Numbered from the stretch's first letter, positions 19,403-28,928 are shown. The stretch: DNA of 64,000 bases from Rhizobium sp. CB3090 (GCF_029714285.1 NZ_CP121663.1:682001-746000), one strand, 5' to 3'. The notes: generated by a model from the sequence alone, not told the origin. Numbers and translations are program-made.

Positions 19403-19773
19403 TGTGCGGAATCGTCCATACGTCCAGCTCACGAATTGGACCATTGCGTCGACAAGCGCAAGTGGTCAATCGGCTTGAAGTAAACCCAGCCGAAACGGAG
19501 CGGTCCTTCTCGTAAATCCCGTCTTAAGTTCCGAGGCGGGTTACCCGATGCTCCAAGCTGCACAATGACCAATCGGCACGCCAACTCTGACTCTTATAGA
19601 GGACTATCTCGACGTCGATTCATGCAGGACAAGGCGATGGAGTTCGCCTTTAACCGCCCGCGGGGCTGATGACTTCTCAGGGCGGAACGGAACGCCGATG
19701 GCGAGAGGACTTTCGAGCTCACCGAAGGCGATCCTCTGCCGATCAGTTTCGGAGCGGGCCCGCGCATCGATGT
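19403..19773. other. Intergenic region between the permease and the cyclase
   Basis: About 371 bases hold the presumed promoter of the permease at the left end. A 66-codon minus-strand frame and a plus-strand frame both run into the cyclase 3' end and look like chance. No convincing terminator, repeat or RNA element was seen. Confidence 0.45.
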
Positions 19774-21507
19774 TTATTTTTCGATGCGCCACGACCCATC
19801 CCAATCTTCGGATGGCGGGTTTGCTTTTAGGCTTTCGATGCGAGCCAGCAGAGCCAAAGAAGGTCCGTCACCAGGCATTGCCTCCAGCGACGCCTTGAGT
19901 GTGCGAAGCGCATCATCCCATTGGCGTTCGCGATATGCGGCAAGCCCTTCTCGATAAATGTCCCGTGATGCCAACCGTTCCGGGGTCAGTTCGCCATTGC
20001 GTCCAAGCACTTCGAAGACGACCTCCGGACGGGTTTGGCCAGCGACTATGATCCGATCGACCTCCCTGAATTCGAGTGCGCTCCCCGCCGCAGCGATTGT
20101 TCTCCCGCTTATCAGATTCCGGGTACCGTAAACCTTATTTGCGCCTTCCAGGCGCGAGGCGAGATTCACCACATCGCCCATCACCGTATAACTCATCATG
20201 ATGTCGGAGCCGATGCTTCCGACCAGTGCTTCACCCGTCGCGACGCCTATCCGCAAATCGCATTTCTCCATCGGCGTGCCGCGGACGCCCAGCAGGTCGG
20301 GAACTTCCCGACGCAAGGTCTCGATGCGTTCAACCATTTCCAGCGTAGCCTGACATGCAAATCGAGCGTGATCGGCCTCGTCGACGAACGGCGGCCCCCA
20401 GTAGGCCATGATGCCATCACCGATATATTTGTCGATGATCCCGCGGTTGGTTCGGATAGGTTCGGACATGAGCGAAAAGTAGCGGTTCATGATCCGGACC
20501 AGGCCCTGGGGCACCAAGCCTTCGCTCAGGCTTGTAAATCCCCTCAGATCGCAGAACAGCACCGTCATGAACCTGCGTTGACCTTCGGTTGCGGTCAGAT
20601 TTGGGTGATCGATAAGACCTTCCACGACACGGGGATCGATGTATTTGCCAAAAGTTTCCCTTACGCGCTGATTGTCGCGCAACTGCACGACCATCCGGTT
20701 GAACGCAGTGGCAAGTTCTCCAATTTCGTCGCGTGTCGTTACATCGATGGATCGATCGAGATGGCCGGCCTCGACCGCCCGCGTTCCCTCCAGCAGTTGC
20801 CGGACCGAGCGAATGATGCCACCGCTCACAAGGTTGGCGAAAATCAATCCGAGGACGGCGGCAAGAAGCGTGGCGATCGCGGAGATCAGGACCGCTTGGG
20901 ACTGTTGTCCCCTAATCGTCGTGATGGCGTTACGGCTCACTTGCAGCATCTCTTCGCGAAGCGCGTCGATCCGTTGAATGAGTTCATCACGCAGCACGTC
21001 GACGCGGGAGAGGCGATCTCTCACGGCGGAAAAGTCCCGCGCGTCAAGGAGTGCAAGCAGTTCCCCGGTCTCCTTTCGCAGAAGGCTGCGACCGTCACTC
21101 AGCAGACTATCGATCCGGCTCTCGATGCGTGCCAGCGCCGCATTGTCCGAGGGCGTATCCGTATCTGCGATGATCGCATTGATGAGTTCGCGCGCAGCCT
21201 GCGCCTCGCGGTCGACTTCGGCGTTTTTGGCATCGTACAGTTGCTTGCGAGCGTTGTATCCTGCCTCGTCGGGCGGGTCCTGCATCTTCGCGATCACCAT
21301 GCGACGCAGTGCGAGAGCCCTTTCGAGCGACAGAACATGGATCCGCGTCAAATGCTCATTGGCTGGATTGTACCTTGTCGTCAGCTCATCCAGCAGATGG
21401 CCCAGCCGCCCGACCATCACCATCGACAGTATAGAAGTTGCCATCATGAGGATGATCAAGCCGGCGACGATCGCGACGATCCGCCTCCGGATCGAGTGCT
21501 TGATCAT
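19774..21507 (-). CDS. Membrane-bound class III adenylate/guanylate cyclase
   Basis: A 577-residue sensor cyclase. TM1 is residues about 10-32, and a ~165-residue periplasmic region rich in amphipathic helices follows. TM2 is about 205-228, with a HAMP linker (LVSGGIIRSVRQLLEGTRAVEAG) and a class III catalytic domain (about 315-500) next. Metal-binding Asp residues are in LFCDLRGFTSLSE and KYIGDGIMAYWG; MGDVVNLASRLE carries the Asp typical of adenine selection and the transition-state Asn/Arg. A short TPR-like tail ends the protein. The start at 21507 follows AAGGAG at a long spacing; an upstream ATG at 21606 adds a non-membrane leader. It is divergent from the amidase gene. Confidence 0.85.
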   Translation of the reverse strand: MIKHSIRRRIVAIVAGLIILMMATSILSMVMVGRLGHLLDELTTRYNPANEHLTRIHVLSLERALALRRMVIAKMQDPPDEAGYNARKQLYDAKNAEVDREAQAARELINAIIADTDTPSDNAALARIESRIDSLLSDGRSLLRKETGELLALLDARDFSAVRDRLSRVDVLRDELIQRIDALREEMLQVSRNAITTIRGQQSQAVLISAIATLLAAVLGLIFANLVSGGIIRSVRQLLEGTRAVEAGHLDRSIDVTTRDEIGELATAFNRMVVQLRDNQRVRETFGKYIDPRVVEGLIDHPNLTATEGQRRFMTVLFCDLRGFTSLSEGLVPQGLVRIMNRYFSLMSEPIRTNRGIIDKYIGDGIMAYWGPPFVDEADHARFACQATLEMVERIETLRREVPDLLGVRGTPMEKCDLRIGVATGEALVGSIGSDIMMSYTVMGDVVNLASRLEGANKVYGTRNLISGRTIAAAGSALEFREVDRIIVAGQTRPEVVFEVLGRNGELTPERLASRDIYREGLAAYRERQWDDALRTLKASLEAMPGDGPSLALLARIESLKANPPSEDWDGSWRIEK

Positions 21508-21781
21508 CGAGCCGGAAAGTCTCCTTAGGTTCTGAAGAATGAGAGAATCTGAAATGTCCACTCCCCCGCGCGCGCACTCGATCCCGCCTGGATTGTCGTA
21601 GCACAAAACTGCTTATGGTTGAAGGCGAACTCTCGGGGGCTGGCCCTCGCGATCAATTCGAAAAAAAGGGGCGACCGAGCCAAGCGCCGACAATTTGCCT
21701 GCTACGACCATTCTGCTCTTTCCGGACGCGCCGAAGCCGGCATAGGGTAGGCGGACCGAATTCCAGACAAGGCTGACGTCC

Positions 21782-22690
21782 ATGGCAACGCACCGCTTTA
21801 CCCCAACGGCCTATCACAATGTCATCGGCTCCCTTCCCCCGGCCCTGCGCATTGCCGATGGCGACACGGTCATCACCGAAACGCTCGATGCGGCCGGCTA
21901 TGACAAGGAAGGCGTACAGCGGGCCTCAGGCCCGAATCCGATGAACGGCCCGATTTTTGTCGAGGGCGCGGAACGGGGCGATTCACTGAAGGTCGAAATC
22001 CTCGGCATGGTTCCGACGCGCGACACGGGCTTTACCCGAAGCGTCGTTGCCGGCAATGTCGTCGAGCCGGAAGACGTGCGGACGCTGCCGCCGAGCAGCA
22101 AGGTCATCTGGCAGATCGATCGCCAGGTGTTGACCGCCCGGCTTGCCGAGCCGGTTGCTGGTCTTGAGTCTTTCGTGCTGCCGCTGTCGCCGATGATCGG
22201 CTGCTTCGGCGTCGCCCCTTCCCTCGGTCAGGCCATATCCACCGCCACCAGCGGCGAATTCGGCGGCAATATGGATTACCGGCTGCTTGGACCCGGGACG
22301 ACGATCTGGTTCCCCGTCTCGGCGCCGGGTGCCCTCTTCTTCCTAGGCGATTGCCATGCCGTACAGGGCGACGGCGAGATCGTCGGGACCGGTATCGAGA
22401 CCACCTTCGAAGTGACGGTGCGGCTCAGCGTCGAAAAGAAGAAGATCGTCTGGCCGCGTGGCGAAACGGCAGAGGATATTTTCACGGTCGGCAATGCCCG
22501 GCCGCTCGATCAGGCGCTGCAGCATGCGACCAGCGAAATGCTTCGGTGGCTCACCTCCGACTACGGCCTCAATAAGACCGCCGCCAGCCATCTGCTTGGC
22601 CAGGTCGTGCGTTATGACGTCGGCAATGTCTTCGATCCGGCCTATACGATGGCCTGCCGCGTGTCCAAGGCCTGGCTGCCGAGGCGATAA
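21782..22690 (+). CDS. Acetamidase/formamidase family protein
   Basis: A 302-residue FmdA/AmdA-type hydrolase, releasing ammonia from short amides such as formamide or acetamide. Visible family features are ASGPNPMNGPIFVEGAERGD, the SPMIGCFGVAP segment, GGNMDYRLLGPGTTIWFPV and LGDCHAVQGDGEIVGTGIE, which contribute metal-binding Asp/His and the active site. Length is normal. The ATG follows AAGG at about nine bases. No amide transporter gene is adjacent, so the physiological substrate is unknown. Confidence 0.87.
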   Translation: MATHRFTPTAYHNVIGSLPPALRIADGDTVITETLDAAGYDKEGVQRASGPNPMNGPIFVEGAERGDSLKVEILGMVPTRDTGFTRSVVAGNVVEPEDVRTLPPSSKVIWQIDRQVLTARLAEPVAGLESFVLPLSPMIGCFGVAPSLGQAISTATSGEFGGNMDYRLLGPGTTIWFPVSAPGALFFLGDCHAVQGDGEIVGTGIETTFEVTVRLSVEKKKIVWPRGETAEDIFTVGNARPLDQALQHATSEMLRWLTSDYGLNKTAASHLLGQVVRYDVGNVFDPAYTMACRVSKAWLPRR

Positions 22691-22722
22691 CGCCTCAGAG
22701 CCTCTTGAGCCGCCGAGAGGGA

Positions 22723-24465
22723 TCAACTCGCGTCGAGTGACTGATCCCGCCTTTGGCGAGACACGTTCATCTCCTGCCGCTCCTGCGCCAAGCTGCTGAC
22801 GGCGGCGCGCAGGTGCGGGTGGCGGGACATGAAGAGATTGAAATCGCGGCGCTCCAAGACCAGGAACTGACAGAAATCGACCGCCACCACATCGGCGGTG
22901 CGACGCGCACCCGTCAAGACCGCTATTTCGCCGAAGAAAGCGCCGGCGCCGAGAGGTATCTCGTCGTCTTCGAGCTGCACCTCGACCGCACCGGACGCGA
23001 TGAAATACATGCTGTCGCCCCGATCGCCGGTGCGGATAACACGATCGCCCGGCGATGCCGACCTTGGCCGGAAGAGCAGCAGAAGTTCCTCCTGGGCGCT
23101 TTCATCAAGTTCGGCGAACATCGGAAACGTGTCGATCAACTGCTCGATCTCCAGGTGATGCTGACGGTCCCGCTCCTCACGCTGCAGGCTAATGACTGCC
23201 AGGTCGCGGCAGAGGCGATCGTGCTTGGCCGCACCATAGCTGGCCATGCGTACCGGCCACCGTGAAAAGGTCAGTTTCTCCAGCCGCTCTATGCCAATAA
23301 AAACCACGGGATTGACCGTGATCGACAGAATGGCGCCGGCAAGGATCAGATCCTGCCCTTCGCGCGGCAGAAGGCCCAGCGAGACGCCGAGGCCCGCCAG
23401 GATGAAGGAAAACTCGCCGATCTGGGCAAGTCCTGCGGCGACGGCAAAACCCATGCTGGCGGGATAACGCAGAAGCAGGACGACGCAGAAAGCAATCAGC
23501 GACTTGCCGAGAATGATGAGAGCGAGCACCCCGAAGACCATCAGCGGTTGGCGTATCAGCACCGACGGATCGAAGAGCATGCCGACGGAAACGAAGAACA
23601 AGACTGAAAAGGCATTCTGAAGCGGCAGGGAATCGGCCGCGGCTCGATGGCTGAGATGGGACTCGCTCATGATCAGGCCGGCGAAGAACGCGCCGAGCGC
23701 GAAGGAAACGCCAAATATCTCCGCCGCCCCGAAGGCTATTCCGAGCGCGATGGCAAGAACGGAAAGAGTAAAGAGCTCGCGCGATCCCGTCCGTGCAACG
23801 GAGGTGAGCAGCCAGGGAACGATCTTGGGACCGATGAAGATAGCGACAGCAGCAAAAGCCGCCACCTTGACGAGGGTGATGCCTATGGTCAGCCCGATCG
23901 GCCCGCTGCTTGCGTGGGTGCCCACACCATCATGGCCGCCGAGAACGCCGGCAAAGGCCGGCAGAAGCACGAGCGCCAGTACCATCGCCAAATCCTCGAC
24001 GATCAGCCAGCCGACGGCGACGCGGCCATTGGCGGAACTGACCAGATTGCGCTCTTCCAGCGCCTTCAGCAGCACGACGGTACTGGCGACAGCCAGGCTC
24101 AAGCCAAAGACCAGGCCGGCTCCTATACCCCAGCCCCACAGCGATGCCAGGGCTACTCCCAAGAGGGTGGCGATAGCGATTTGCCCGATGGCACCGGGAA
24201 TCGCGACACCGCGCACGGCGAGCAAATCAGCCGCCGAAAAGTGCAGGCCAACGCCGAACATCAGCAGGATCACGCCGATCTCGGCAAGCTGCGACGCAAG
24301 AGCGGTATCGGCAACAAAACCCGGCGTCGACGAGCCGATCATGACACCAGCAACAAGGTATCCTACCAGCGGCGGCAGATGCAGCCTGTCGGCGAGATAG
24401 CCGAAAACGGCCGCAAACACGAAACCGGCGGCAATCAGTGCTATCAATGCGACGTCGTGCGGCAC
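22723..24465 (-). CDS. CPA2 cation/proton antiporter with a C-terminal cyclic-nucleotide-binding domain
   Basis: A 580-residue protein. Residues about 5-390 are a Kef/YbaL-like Na+/H+ exchanger domain with about 12 helices (LPPLVGYLVAGVMIGSSTPG, ASTVVLLKALEERN, SFALGAFFAGLIMSES). Instead of the usual RCK/TrkA-N domain, the C-terminus (about 440-560) is a cNMP-binding fold: DRGDSMYFIASGAVEVQLED, then the phosphate-cassette-like FFGEIAVLTGARRTADVVA. The Glu and Arg of the cassette are present. It likely exchanges K+ or Na+ for H+ under cyclic-nucleotide or other ligand control. Its stop is 32 bases from the convergent amidase, and a cyclase gene lies just beyond that. Confidence 0.85.
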   Translation of the reverse strand: MPHDVALIALIAAGFVFAAVFGYLADRLHLPPLVGYLVAGVMIGSSTPGFVADTALASQLAEIGVILLMFGVGLHFSAADLLAVRGVAIPGAIGQIAIATLLGVALASLWGWGIGAGLVFGLSLAVASTVVLLKALEERNLVSSANGRVAVGWLIVEDLAMVLALVLLPAFAGVLGGHDGVGTHASSGPIGLTIGITLVKVAAFAAVAIFIGPKIVPWLLTSVARTGSRELFTLSVLAIALGIAFGAAEIFGVSFALGAFFAGLIMSESHLSHRAAADSLPLQNAFSVLFFVSVGMLFDPSVLIRQPLMVFGVLALIILGKSLIAFCVVLLLRYPASMGFAVAAGLAQIGEFSFILAGLGVSLGLLPREGQDLILAGAILSITVNPVVFIGIERLEKLTFSRWPVRMASYGAAKHDRLCRDLAVISLQREERDRQHHLEIEQLIDTFPMFAELDESAQEELLLLFRPRSASPGDRVIRTGDRGDSMYFIASGAVEVQLEDDEIPLGAGAFFGEIAVLTGARRTADVVAVDFCQFLVLERRDFNLFMSRHPHLRAAVSSLAQERQEMNVSRQRRDQSLDAS

Positions 24466-24550
24466 GGCGGCCCTTCCCGTTTTCCGGCGTTGCCGCCTCG
24501 TTCCCTCTATTTAATACTAAGCTAGCATCGCTTTTGCGGGAACGTCTACC

Positions 24551-24602
24551 GATCCGGACACGATCCCGAAAGGCTGAGGTTGTTTTCGGATAAGATCATG
24601 CA
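24551..24602. repeat. Rhizobial-type intergenic palindromic repeat
   Basis: The stretch has imperfect arms ATCCCGAAA (24563-24571) and TTTTCGGAT followed by AAGATCATGC. On the opposite strand this reads as GATCTTATCCGAAAAC ... TTTCGGGATCGTGTCC, which I recognise as a common dispersed intergenic element in rhizobial genomes. It lies directly beyond the xylitol-type dehydrogenase stop. Confidence 0.5.
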
Positions 24603-24605
24603 TGC

Positions 24606-25652
24606 CTACTGATCCAGCACGATTTGCAGCTTCACATCGCTCGGCCGTGCTTCCACGGCGCGGTCGAAGGCTTCGATCGATTGCTCGAACTTGAAGGTTT
24701 CGGAGATCAGCGGCTTCAGATCGACGCGGCCGGACGCGATCAGCGCGATGGAGCGCTCATATTGATGCGCGTAGCGGAAGACGGTCTCGATGCGGATTTC
24801 CTTGGTCGATGCCGTCGAGACATCGAAACCGACCGGAGCGACCGGCAGACCGACGGCGACGATGACCCCGCCCGGACGCGGCAGTTCCATCACCGTTTCC
24901 CAGGCCTTCGGTGAACCGGAACACTCGAACACGACATCGGCGCCCCAGCCGTCCGTCAGACGCCTGACCTCTTCGATCAGGTTCTTCTCGCGGATATTGA
25001 CCGGGATCACGCCCTGATACTGAGCGGCAATGTCGAGTTTCGGCTGGGCAAGGTCGGCAACGATGGCGCGGGCGCAGCCGCCGGCAAGGGCGGCGATGGC
25101 GGCCATGGTGCCGATCGGGCCGGCGCCAAGCACGACGGCGGTATCGCCGGGCGTGATCTTCGCCTTCGTGGCTGCCTGCATGCCAACGGCGAAAGGCTCG
25201 ACCATGGCGCCTTCGGCAAAGCTGACATTGTCCGGCAGCTTGAAGGTATAATTGGCCGGATGCACGACGAAGGGCGTCAGGACACCGTGGATTGGCGGCG
25301 TCGCCCAAAAGATGACGGTGGGATCGACATTGTACATGCCAAGGCGGCTGGCCTTGGAATTGGGGTCGGGAATGCCGGGTTCCATGCAAACACGATCGCC
25401 GATCTTCAAATGCGTGACACCGGCGCCCACTTCGACGACGGTGCCGGCCGCCTCATGGCCGAGCACCATTGGCGCATTCACGATGAAGGGTCCGATGCGG
25501 CCGTGCGTATAATAATGCACGTCCGACCCGCAGACGCCGACGGTATGAATCTTGATTTTCACCTCGCCCTGCCCGACCTCCTGCGGCAGGTCGATATCGC
25601 GCAGCGCCAGCTCATGCTGACGCTCCAGTACCAGGGCACGCACCTTGCTCAT
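24606..25652 (-). CDS. Zinc-dependent polyol (xylitol/sorbitol-type) dehydrogenase
   Basis: A 348-residue medium-chain dehydrogenase. The catalytic zinc site is represented by [10 protein letters not shown] and [12 protein letters not shown]; the Rossmann domain is at about 170-290 with [20 protein letters not shown], followed by an acidic residue in VADLAQP, consistent with NAD use. The segment that normally carries four cysteines of the structural zinc reads [14 protein letters not shown], without Cys. This variant is typical of bacterial xylitol dehydrogenases, which supports the assignment. The ATG at 25652 has GAGGAAAG before it; an upstream ATG adds 21 residues and is unlikely. It stands alone, so the true polyol is uncertain. 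Confidence 0.83.
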   Translation of the reverse strand: MSKVRALVLERQHELALRDIDLPQEVGQGEVKIKIHTVGVCGSDVHYYTHGRIGPFIVNAPMVLGHEAAGTVVEVGAGVTHLKIGDRVCMEPGIPDPNSKASRLGMYNVDPTVIFWATPPIHGVLTPFVVHPANYTFKLPDNVSFAEGAMVEPFAVGMQAATKAKITPGDTAVVLGAGPIGTMAAIAALAGGCARAIVADLAQPKLDIAAQYQGVIPVNIREKNLIEEVRRLTDGWGADVVFECSGSPKAWETVMELPRPGGVIVAVGLPVAPVGFDVSTASTKEIRIETVFRYAHQYERSIALIASGRVDLKPLISETFKFEQSIEAFDRAVEARPSDVKLQIVLDQ

Positions 25653-25907
25653 CACGTCTTTCCTCTGTTCGGACAGCAAATTCCCGTCCCCGCGCAGCCA
25701 CAGGGACATTCTCACCCGTTATATAGCCATGACCCTCGTCACTAAACGATCTTTCTGCGAAACAATGAGCAGACGGCTTCAAACAGAACGAACTCCTCAC
25801 CAATCCAATGAATTAGCTGGTACTTGTTAAAGGCCATTCTATTACGAGTATTGACGAGAGCCTGATTTTATTGCCTTTTAGCACGCACGGAACGGGAGGG
25901 CATGTAA

Positions 25908-26045
25908 ATGGTATATGACTGGACCGGTCAGCGCACGCGCCGCTTAAAAATGTTGCGTGCCGCAAGCATAGCAGTGCTTCTTCTCCTTTTGATCGCAGTG
26001 CCTGCCGTACTCTTGCGCTATAACCTTATCCACTATCCTTATTGA
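25908..26045 (+). CDS. 45-residue single-pass membrane peptide
   Basis: The frame begins MVYDWTGQRTRRLKMLRAAS, has one hydrophobic helix (IAVLLLLLIAVPAVLL) and ends in an aromatic tail, HYPY. GGGAGGG precedes the ATG at good spacing, which strongly supports translation. The N-terminus is basic, predicting N-in topology. No family recognised. It is divergent from the xylitol-type dehydrogenase and convergent with the MFS pump. Confidence 0.6.
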   Translation: MVYDWTGQRTRRLKMLRAASIAVLLLLLIAVPAVLLRYNLIHYPY

Positions 26046-26096
26046 GCCGCCGAGCGGCGATGCATTCCACCTGCACTCTTCTACCAAGGCGACCGT

Positions 26097-27560
26097 TCAG
26101 GCCGCCTTTTTCGCGTTCGGTTTCGGCTTGCGCGAGACATTGTCGCCTGCCTTCGGATCGAGCGGCAGGCAGTCGAGAACGGCAAGCAATGCGATGATAC
26201 CGAGCATGACGAAAGCCAGGCGAAATTCGATAGCGGTGATCCCGTCTATACCGAGCGGCGTGCTGATTGCCTGACCGATGCGGATGCCGATGGCGCCGAC
26301 CGCGATCCCCATCCCCATGGTCACCTGAAAGGCCGTGCTGAACAGCGTGTTCGCACCCGTCATCTGCTCCGGCGGAATATCGGCAAAGGCAATGGTGTTC
26401 AGTGCCGTGAAATGCATCGAGCGCAACATGCCGCCGATGAACAGCACGGGGATGATGAACCAGAGCGGCGTGTCAGCCGAAAACAGCGCGCAGGCGGCGA
26501 TGAAAATGGCGTTGAGGATACCGTTGACCACCAGCACCGGCTTGAAGCCGAAGCGCCTGAGGATGGCCGTCGTGCCCGGCTTCATCGCCAGATTGCCGGC
26601 AAAGACCGCAAGAGTGAGCAAGCCGGCATGAAATGCGCTGAGCCCGAAACCGACCTGGGACATCAATGGCAGCAGGAAAGGCACTGCACCGATGGCGATG
26701 CGAAACAGCGAGCCGCCGGAGATGGTGATGGCGAAGGTCTGTTGTTTCAGCCCCACAAGATCGATCAGGGGATGATCGGTTCGCAAAAAATGGAAGATGG
26801 CGCCCGCAAGCAATACGCTGCCGACGGCAACATAACCCCAGGCTTCCAGCCAGATCGGATCGGGACGGCCGATCAGCTCCAGACCATACATCAGGCTCGC
26901 GAGCCCGAAACCGCTGATGACGAAGCCCGTCCAATCGAAGGGCGGTCGTGCGGCATTCCTGGTCTCCGGGATCAGTATCAGGGCAAAGATGAACGCCACC
27001 ATTCCGAGCGGCAGATTGAGGAAGAATATCCAGCGCCAGCTCGCATGATCGGTGATGAAACCGCCGAGCGGCGGCCCCAGAATGGGTGCCACGAGCGCCG
27101 GCCAGGTGATGGTCGCGATTGCCGAGATCAACCGATCCTTCGGCGTATTGTTGAGAACCAGAAGACGGCCGACCGGAACCATCATCGCACCGCCGATACC
27201 TTGCAGGATGCGCATGGCGACAAAGGAGCCGACACCATTGGCAAAACCGCAGAGAACGGAGGCCAATGTGAAGACGACGACAGCGGTGGTGAAAACCAGG
27301 CGGGCGCCGAACCGGTCACTAATCCAGCCGCTGATCGGAATGAAGACGCCGAGTGTCAAGAGATAGGCGCTCATGCCGATATTGAGATCGACAGGACGGG
27401 CGCCGAAGGAAACGGCCATCTGCGGCAAGGCAGTGGCGATGACCGTGCCATCCAGGTTTTCCATGAAAAATGCGCCGGCCACAAGCAGCGCAATCTGCAA
27501 CGGCCGCGAGCTGGAAGCGTGCACTCCCTCCCCTCGTTTGCGCGTGGAGATATCAGTCAT
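26097..27560 (-). CDS. MFS multidrug transporter, DHA2 (EmrB/QacA-like)
   Basis: A 487-residue exporter with about 14 hydrophobic segments. Helix 1 carries FFMENLDGTVIATALPQM, the DHA2 motif with the membrane Asp; GWISDRFGARLVF is MFS motif A, and GGAMMVPVGRLLVLN and LGPPLGGFITDHASWRWIFFLNLP are motif C/14-TMS-specific. The C-terminus is basic (RKPKPNAKKAA). The substrate is probably amphipathic drugs or plant phenolics, by family. No membrane-fusion (EmrA) partner is next to it. A short palindrome at 27606-27616 lies upstream in its promoter region. Confidence 0.87.
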   Translation of the reverse strand: MTDISTRKRGEGVHASSSRPLQIALLVAGAFFMENLDGTVIATALPQMAVSFGARPVDLNIGMSAYLLTLGVFIPISGWISDRFGARLVFTTAVVVFTLASVLCGFANGVGSFVAMRILQGIGGAMMVPVGRLLVLNNTPKDRLISAIATITWPALVAPILGPPLGGFITDHASWRWIFFLNLPLGMVAFIFALILIPETRNAARPPFDWTGFVISGFGLASLMYGLELIGRPDPIWLEAWGYVAVGSVLLAGAIFHFLRTDHPLIDLVGLKQQTFAITISGGSLFRIAIGAVPFLLPLMSQVGFGLSAFHAGLLTLAVFAGNLAMKPGTTAILRRFGFKPVLVVNGILNAIFIAACALFSADTPLWFIIPVLFIGGMLRSMHFTALNTIAFADIPPEQMTGANTLFSTAFQVTMGMGIAVGAIGIRIGQAISTPLGIDGITAIEFRLAFVMLGIIALLAVLDCLPLDPKAGDNVSRKPKPNAKKAA

Positions 27561-28008
27561 TCACAATTTGCTCCGAATCCGCCTTTTGATCTCCGTTATC
27601 TAAACGGTTCGGAACCATTTTCGATAGGCGGAATCGTCCTACCATTCGACGGAATGATCACGTTTCGCTTAACGACCCGTTCAGAACTTGATCGGGATCT
27701 GCCGCGGGCAGTTCGGCGCCGGCGCAGACGGTCAGCCTTAGCAAAGCTTCCCACTATAGGCCGCGCCTGATTTCAGTTGGTTTTGCCGAACAAATCGCTC
27801 GATGTGGCTCTAGTAGGCATTCGCACACAAGACATGGTAGGGTCATCCGGTCGAGATATGGCGCAATAAGAACGGCTGGATCGACATCGACCAACTATGG
27901 ACCCGCTACGAGCAAACCAAGAATATCAGCATGAAGCCTCCAAGAGCCCGTCATAAGCTGAAGTTTTCACTCGTATCGGCTCCCCAACAGGAATGAGAGT
28001 CCCGGATA
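27561..28008. other. Intergenic region with a possible fossil coding fragment
   Basis: About 448 bases. The left end has the MFS promoter and a palindrome. From 27841 to 27996 the plus strand has an open frame right after a TAG codon, starting GHPVEIWRNKNGWIDIDQLW, which looks protein-like (Trp/Asp rich, not composition-driven) but lacks a start. It may be the tail of a decayed gene. I could not assign it to a family. Confidence 0.35.
27606..27616. promoter_or_regulatory. Palindrome upstream of the DHA2 MFS gene
   Basis: GGTTCGGAACC is a perfect odd-centred palindrome, 46 bases upstream of the MFS start. Short dyads of this type in pump promoters are often TetR- or MarR-type operators, but no such regulator gene is adjacent here. 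Function is inferred. Confidence 0.35.
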
Positions 28009-28806
28009 ATGAAATACGGCATTGGCGCAACGACTGCCTCTCGGCTTAGCCCGGAAACGAAACTGATCGTAACGCAGTCGCCATTCGATGCCTATGTGCG
28101 CAAATACGGCACGATCCCGCGGCGGGGCGTCTTCGGCTACTTCGTGCATGAACTCGGCCGCCGCATCGTCGGCGGCGATTACCCCGTCGGCTCGACGCTT
28201 CCGAACGAACCGGAACTGGTGGAGCAGTTCGGCATCAGCCGCACCGTGATCCGCGAAGCGATGAAATGCCTGGCCGGCAAGGGATTGGTGGAGATCAAGA
28301 CCCGTGTCGGCACGCGCGTCAAGGAGCGCTCCAATTGGCATCATCTCGATACTGACGTCATGGTCTGGCACTACGAGACCGGCCCTTCGGTGGAGCTGAT
28401 GCGCTCGATCAAGGATCTCCGGCGAGTGGTGGAACCGGAAGCGACGGCGCGAGCCGCTGTGCGCGGCACCGCGGAGGATCTCGCCGCCATCGCTTCGGCC
28501 TATGACGACATGGTTTCCTCCATCGGCGACGTCAACACGAATGCCGATGCCGACTTGCGCTTCCATACCGCGATCTTCGCCGCCACCCGCAACATGGTCT
28601 ATGCGCAGCTCATCGATCTGATCGCCGTCGCGATCTATGCTAACCGTGCGCTTTCGAGCCATGACGAAGTGGCGGAAGGCCAGAAGCGCTCCCTGCCCTA
28701 TCACAAGGACGTCCTGGACGCGATCGTCGCCCGCGATCCCGATGCGGCGCTCAAGGCGTCGCACCGCCTGCTCGATGCCTGGCGCATCGATCGTTATGAT
28801 TTCTGA
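28009..28806 (+). CDS. FadR-subfamily GntR transcriptional regulator
   Basis: A 265-residue regulator. Winged helix residues about 35-110 show FVHELGRRIVGGDYPVGSTL and SRTVIREAMKCLAGKGLVEI. The FCD domain (about 125-255) carries DADLRFHTAIFAATRN and a closing HRLLDAW. The N-terminal 30 residues form an extension before the DNA-binding domain. The ATG at 28009 is preceded by a weak GAGAG site. It lies between two MFS pumps transcribed away from or toward it and has no obvious catabolic partner, so its target and ligand are unknown. Confidence 0.8.
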   Translation: MKYGIGATTASRLSPETKLIVTQSPFDAYVRKYGTIPRRGVFGYFVHELGRRIVGGDYPVGSTLPNEPELVEQFGISRTVIREAMKCLAGKGLVEIKTRVGTRVKERSNWHHLDTDVMVWHYETGPSVELMRSIKDLRRVVEPEATARAAVRGTAEDLAAIASAYDDMVSSIGDVNTNADADLRFHTAIFAATRNMVYAQLIDLIAVAIYANRALSSHDEVAEGQKRSLPYHKDVLDAIVARDPDAALKASHRLLDAWRIDRYDF

Positions 28807-28828
28807 GGCGGCAGGACGGCAGAAGCTG

Positions 28829-28928
28829 ATGCATGTCGCGCAAAAGTGTGCGGCGGTTTTGCGAAAACGACATGCAAAAACAAAGAACTAAAGCGTGGGA
28901 GCGAATCTGTAGATCGCGACGAGCTTTA
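28829..28928. repeat. Rhizobial-type intergenic mosaic repeat
   Basis: GCATGTCG (28831-28838) pairs with CGACATGC (28868-28875), with an inner GCAAAA/TTTTGC pair. A second dyad follows, AAAGCG near 28890 and a GAGCTTT at 28921-28927. I recognise the overall pattern (ATGCATGTCG, CAAAA, TTTTG, CGACATGC, then an AAAGCG...GCTTT module) as a frequent rhizobial intergenic element. It fills the gap after the FadR-type gene and reaches the convergent MFS stop, where it could also end transcripts. Confidence 0.65.

Noticed and set aside
24606..25652. Loss of the structural-zinc cysteines in the polyol dehydrogenase as a sign of decay
   Set aside because: The same Cys-free segment is typical of bacterial xylitol dehydrogenases, so it is a family trait.
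26412..27770. A 452-codon open frame opposite the DHA2 pump
   Set aside because: Same mirror effect. No motif, no ribosome site, and the minus-strand pump is well supported.
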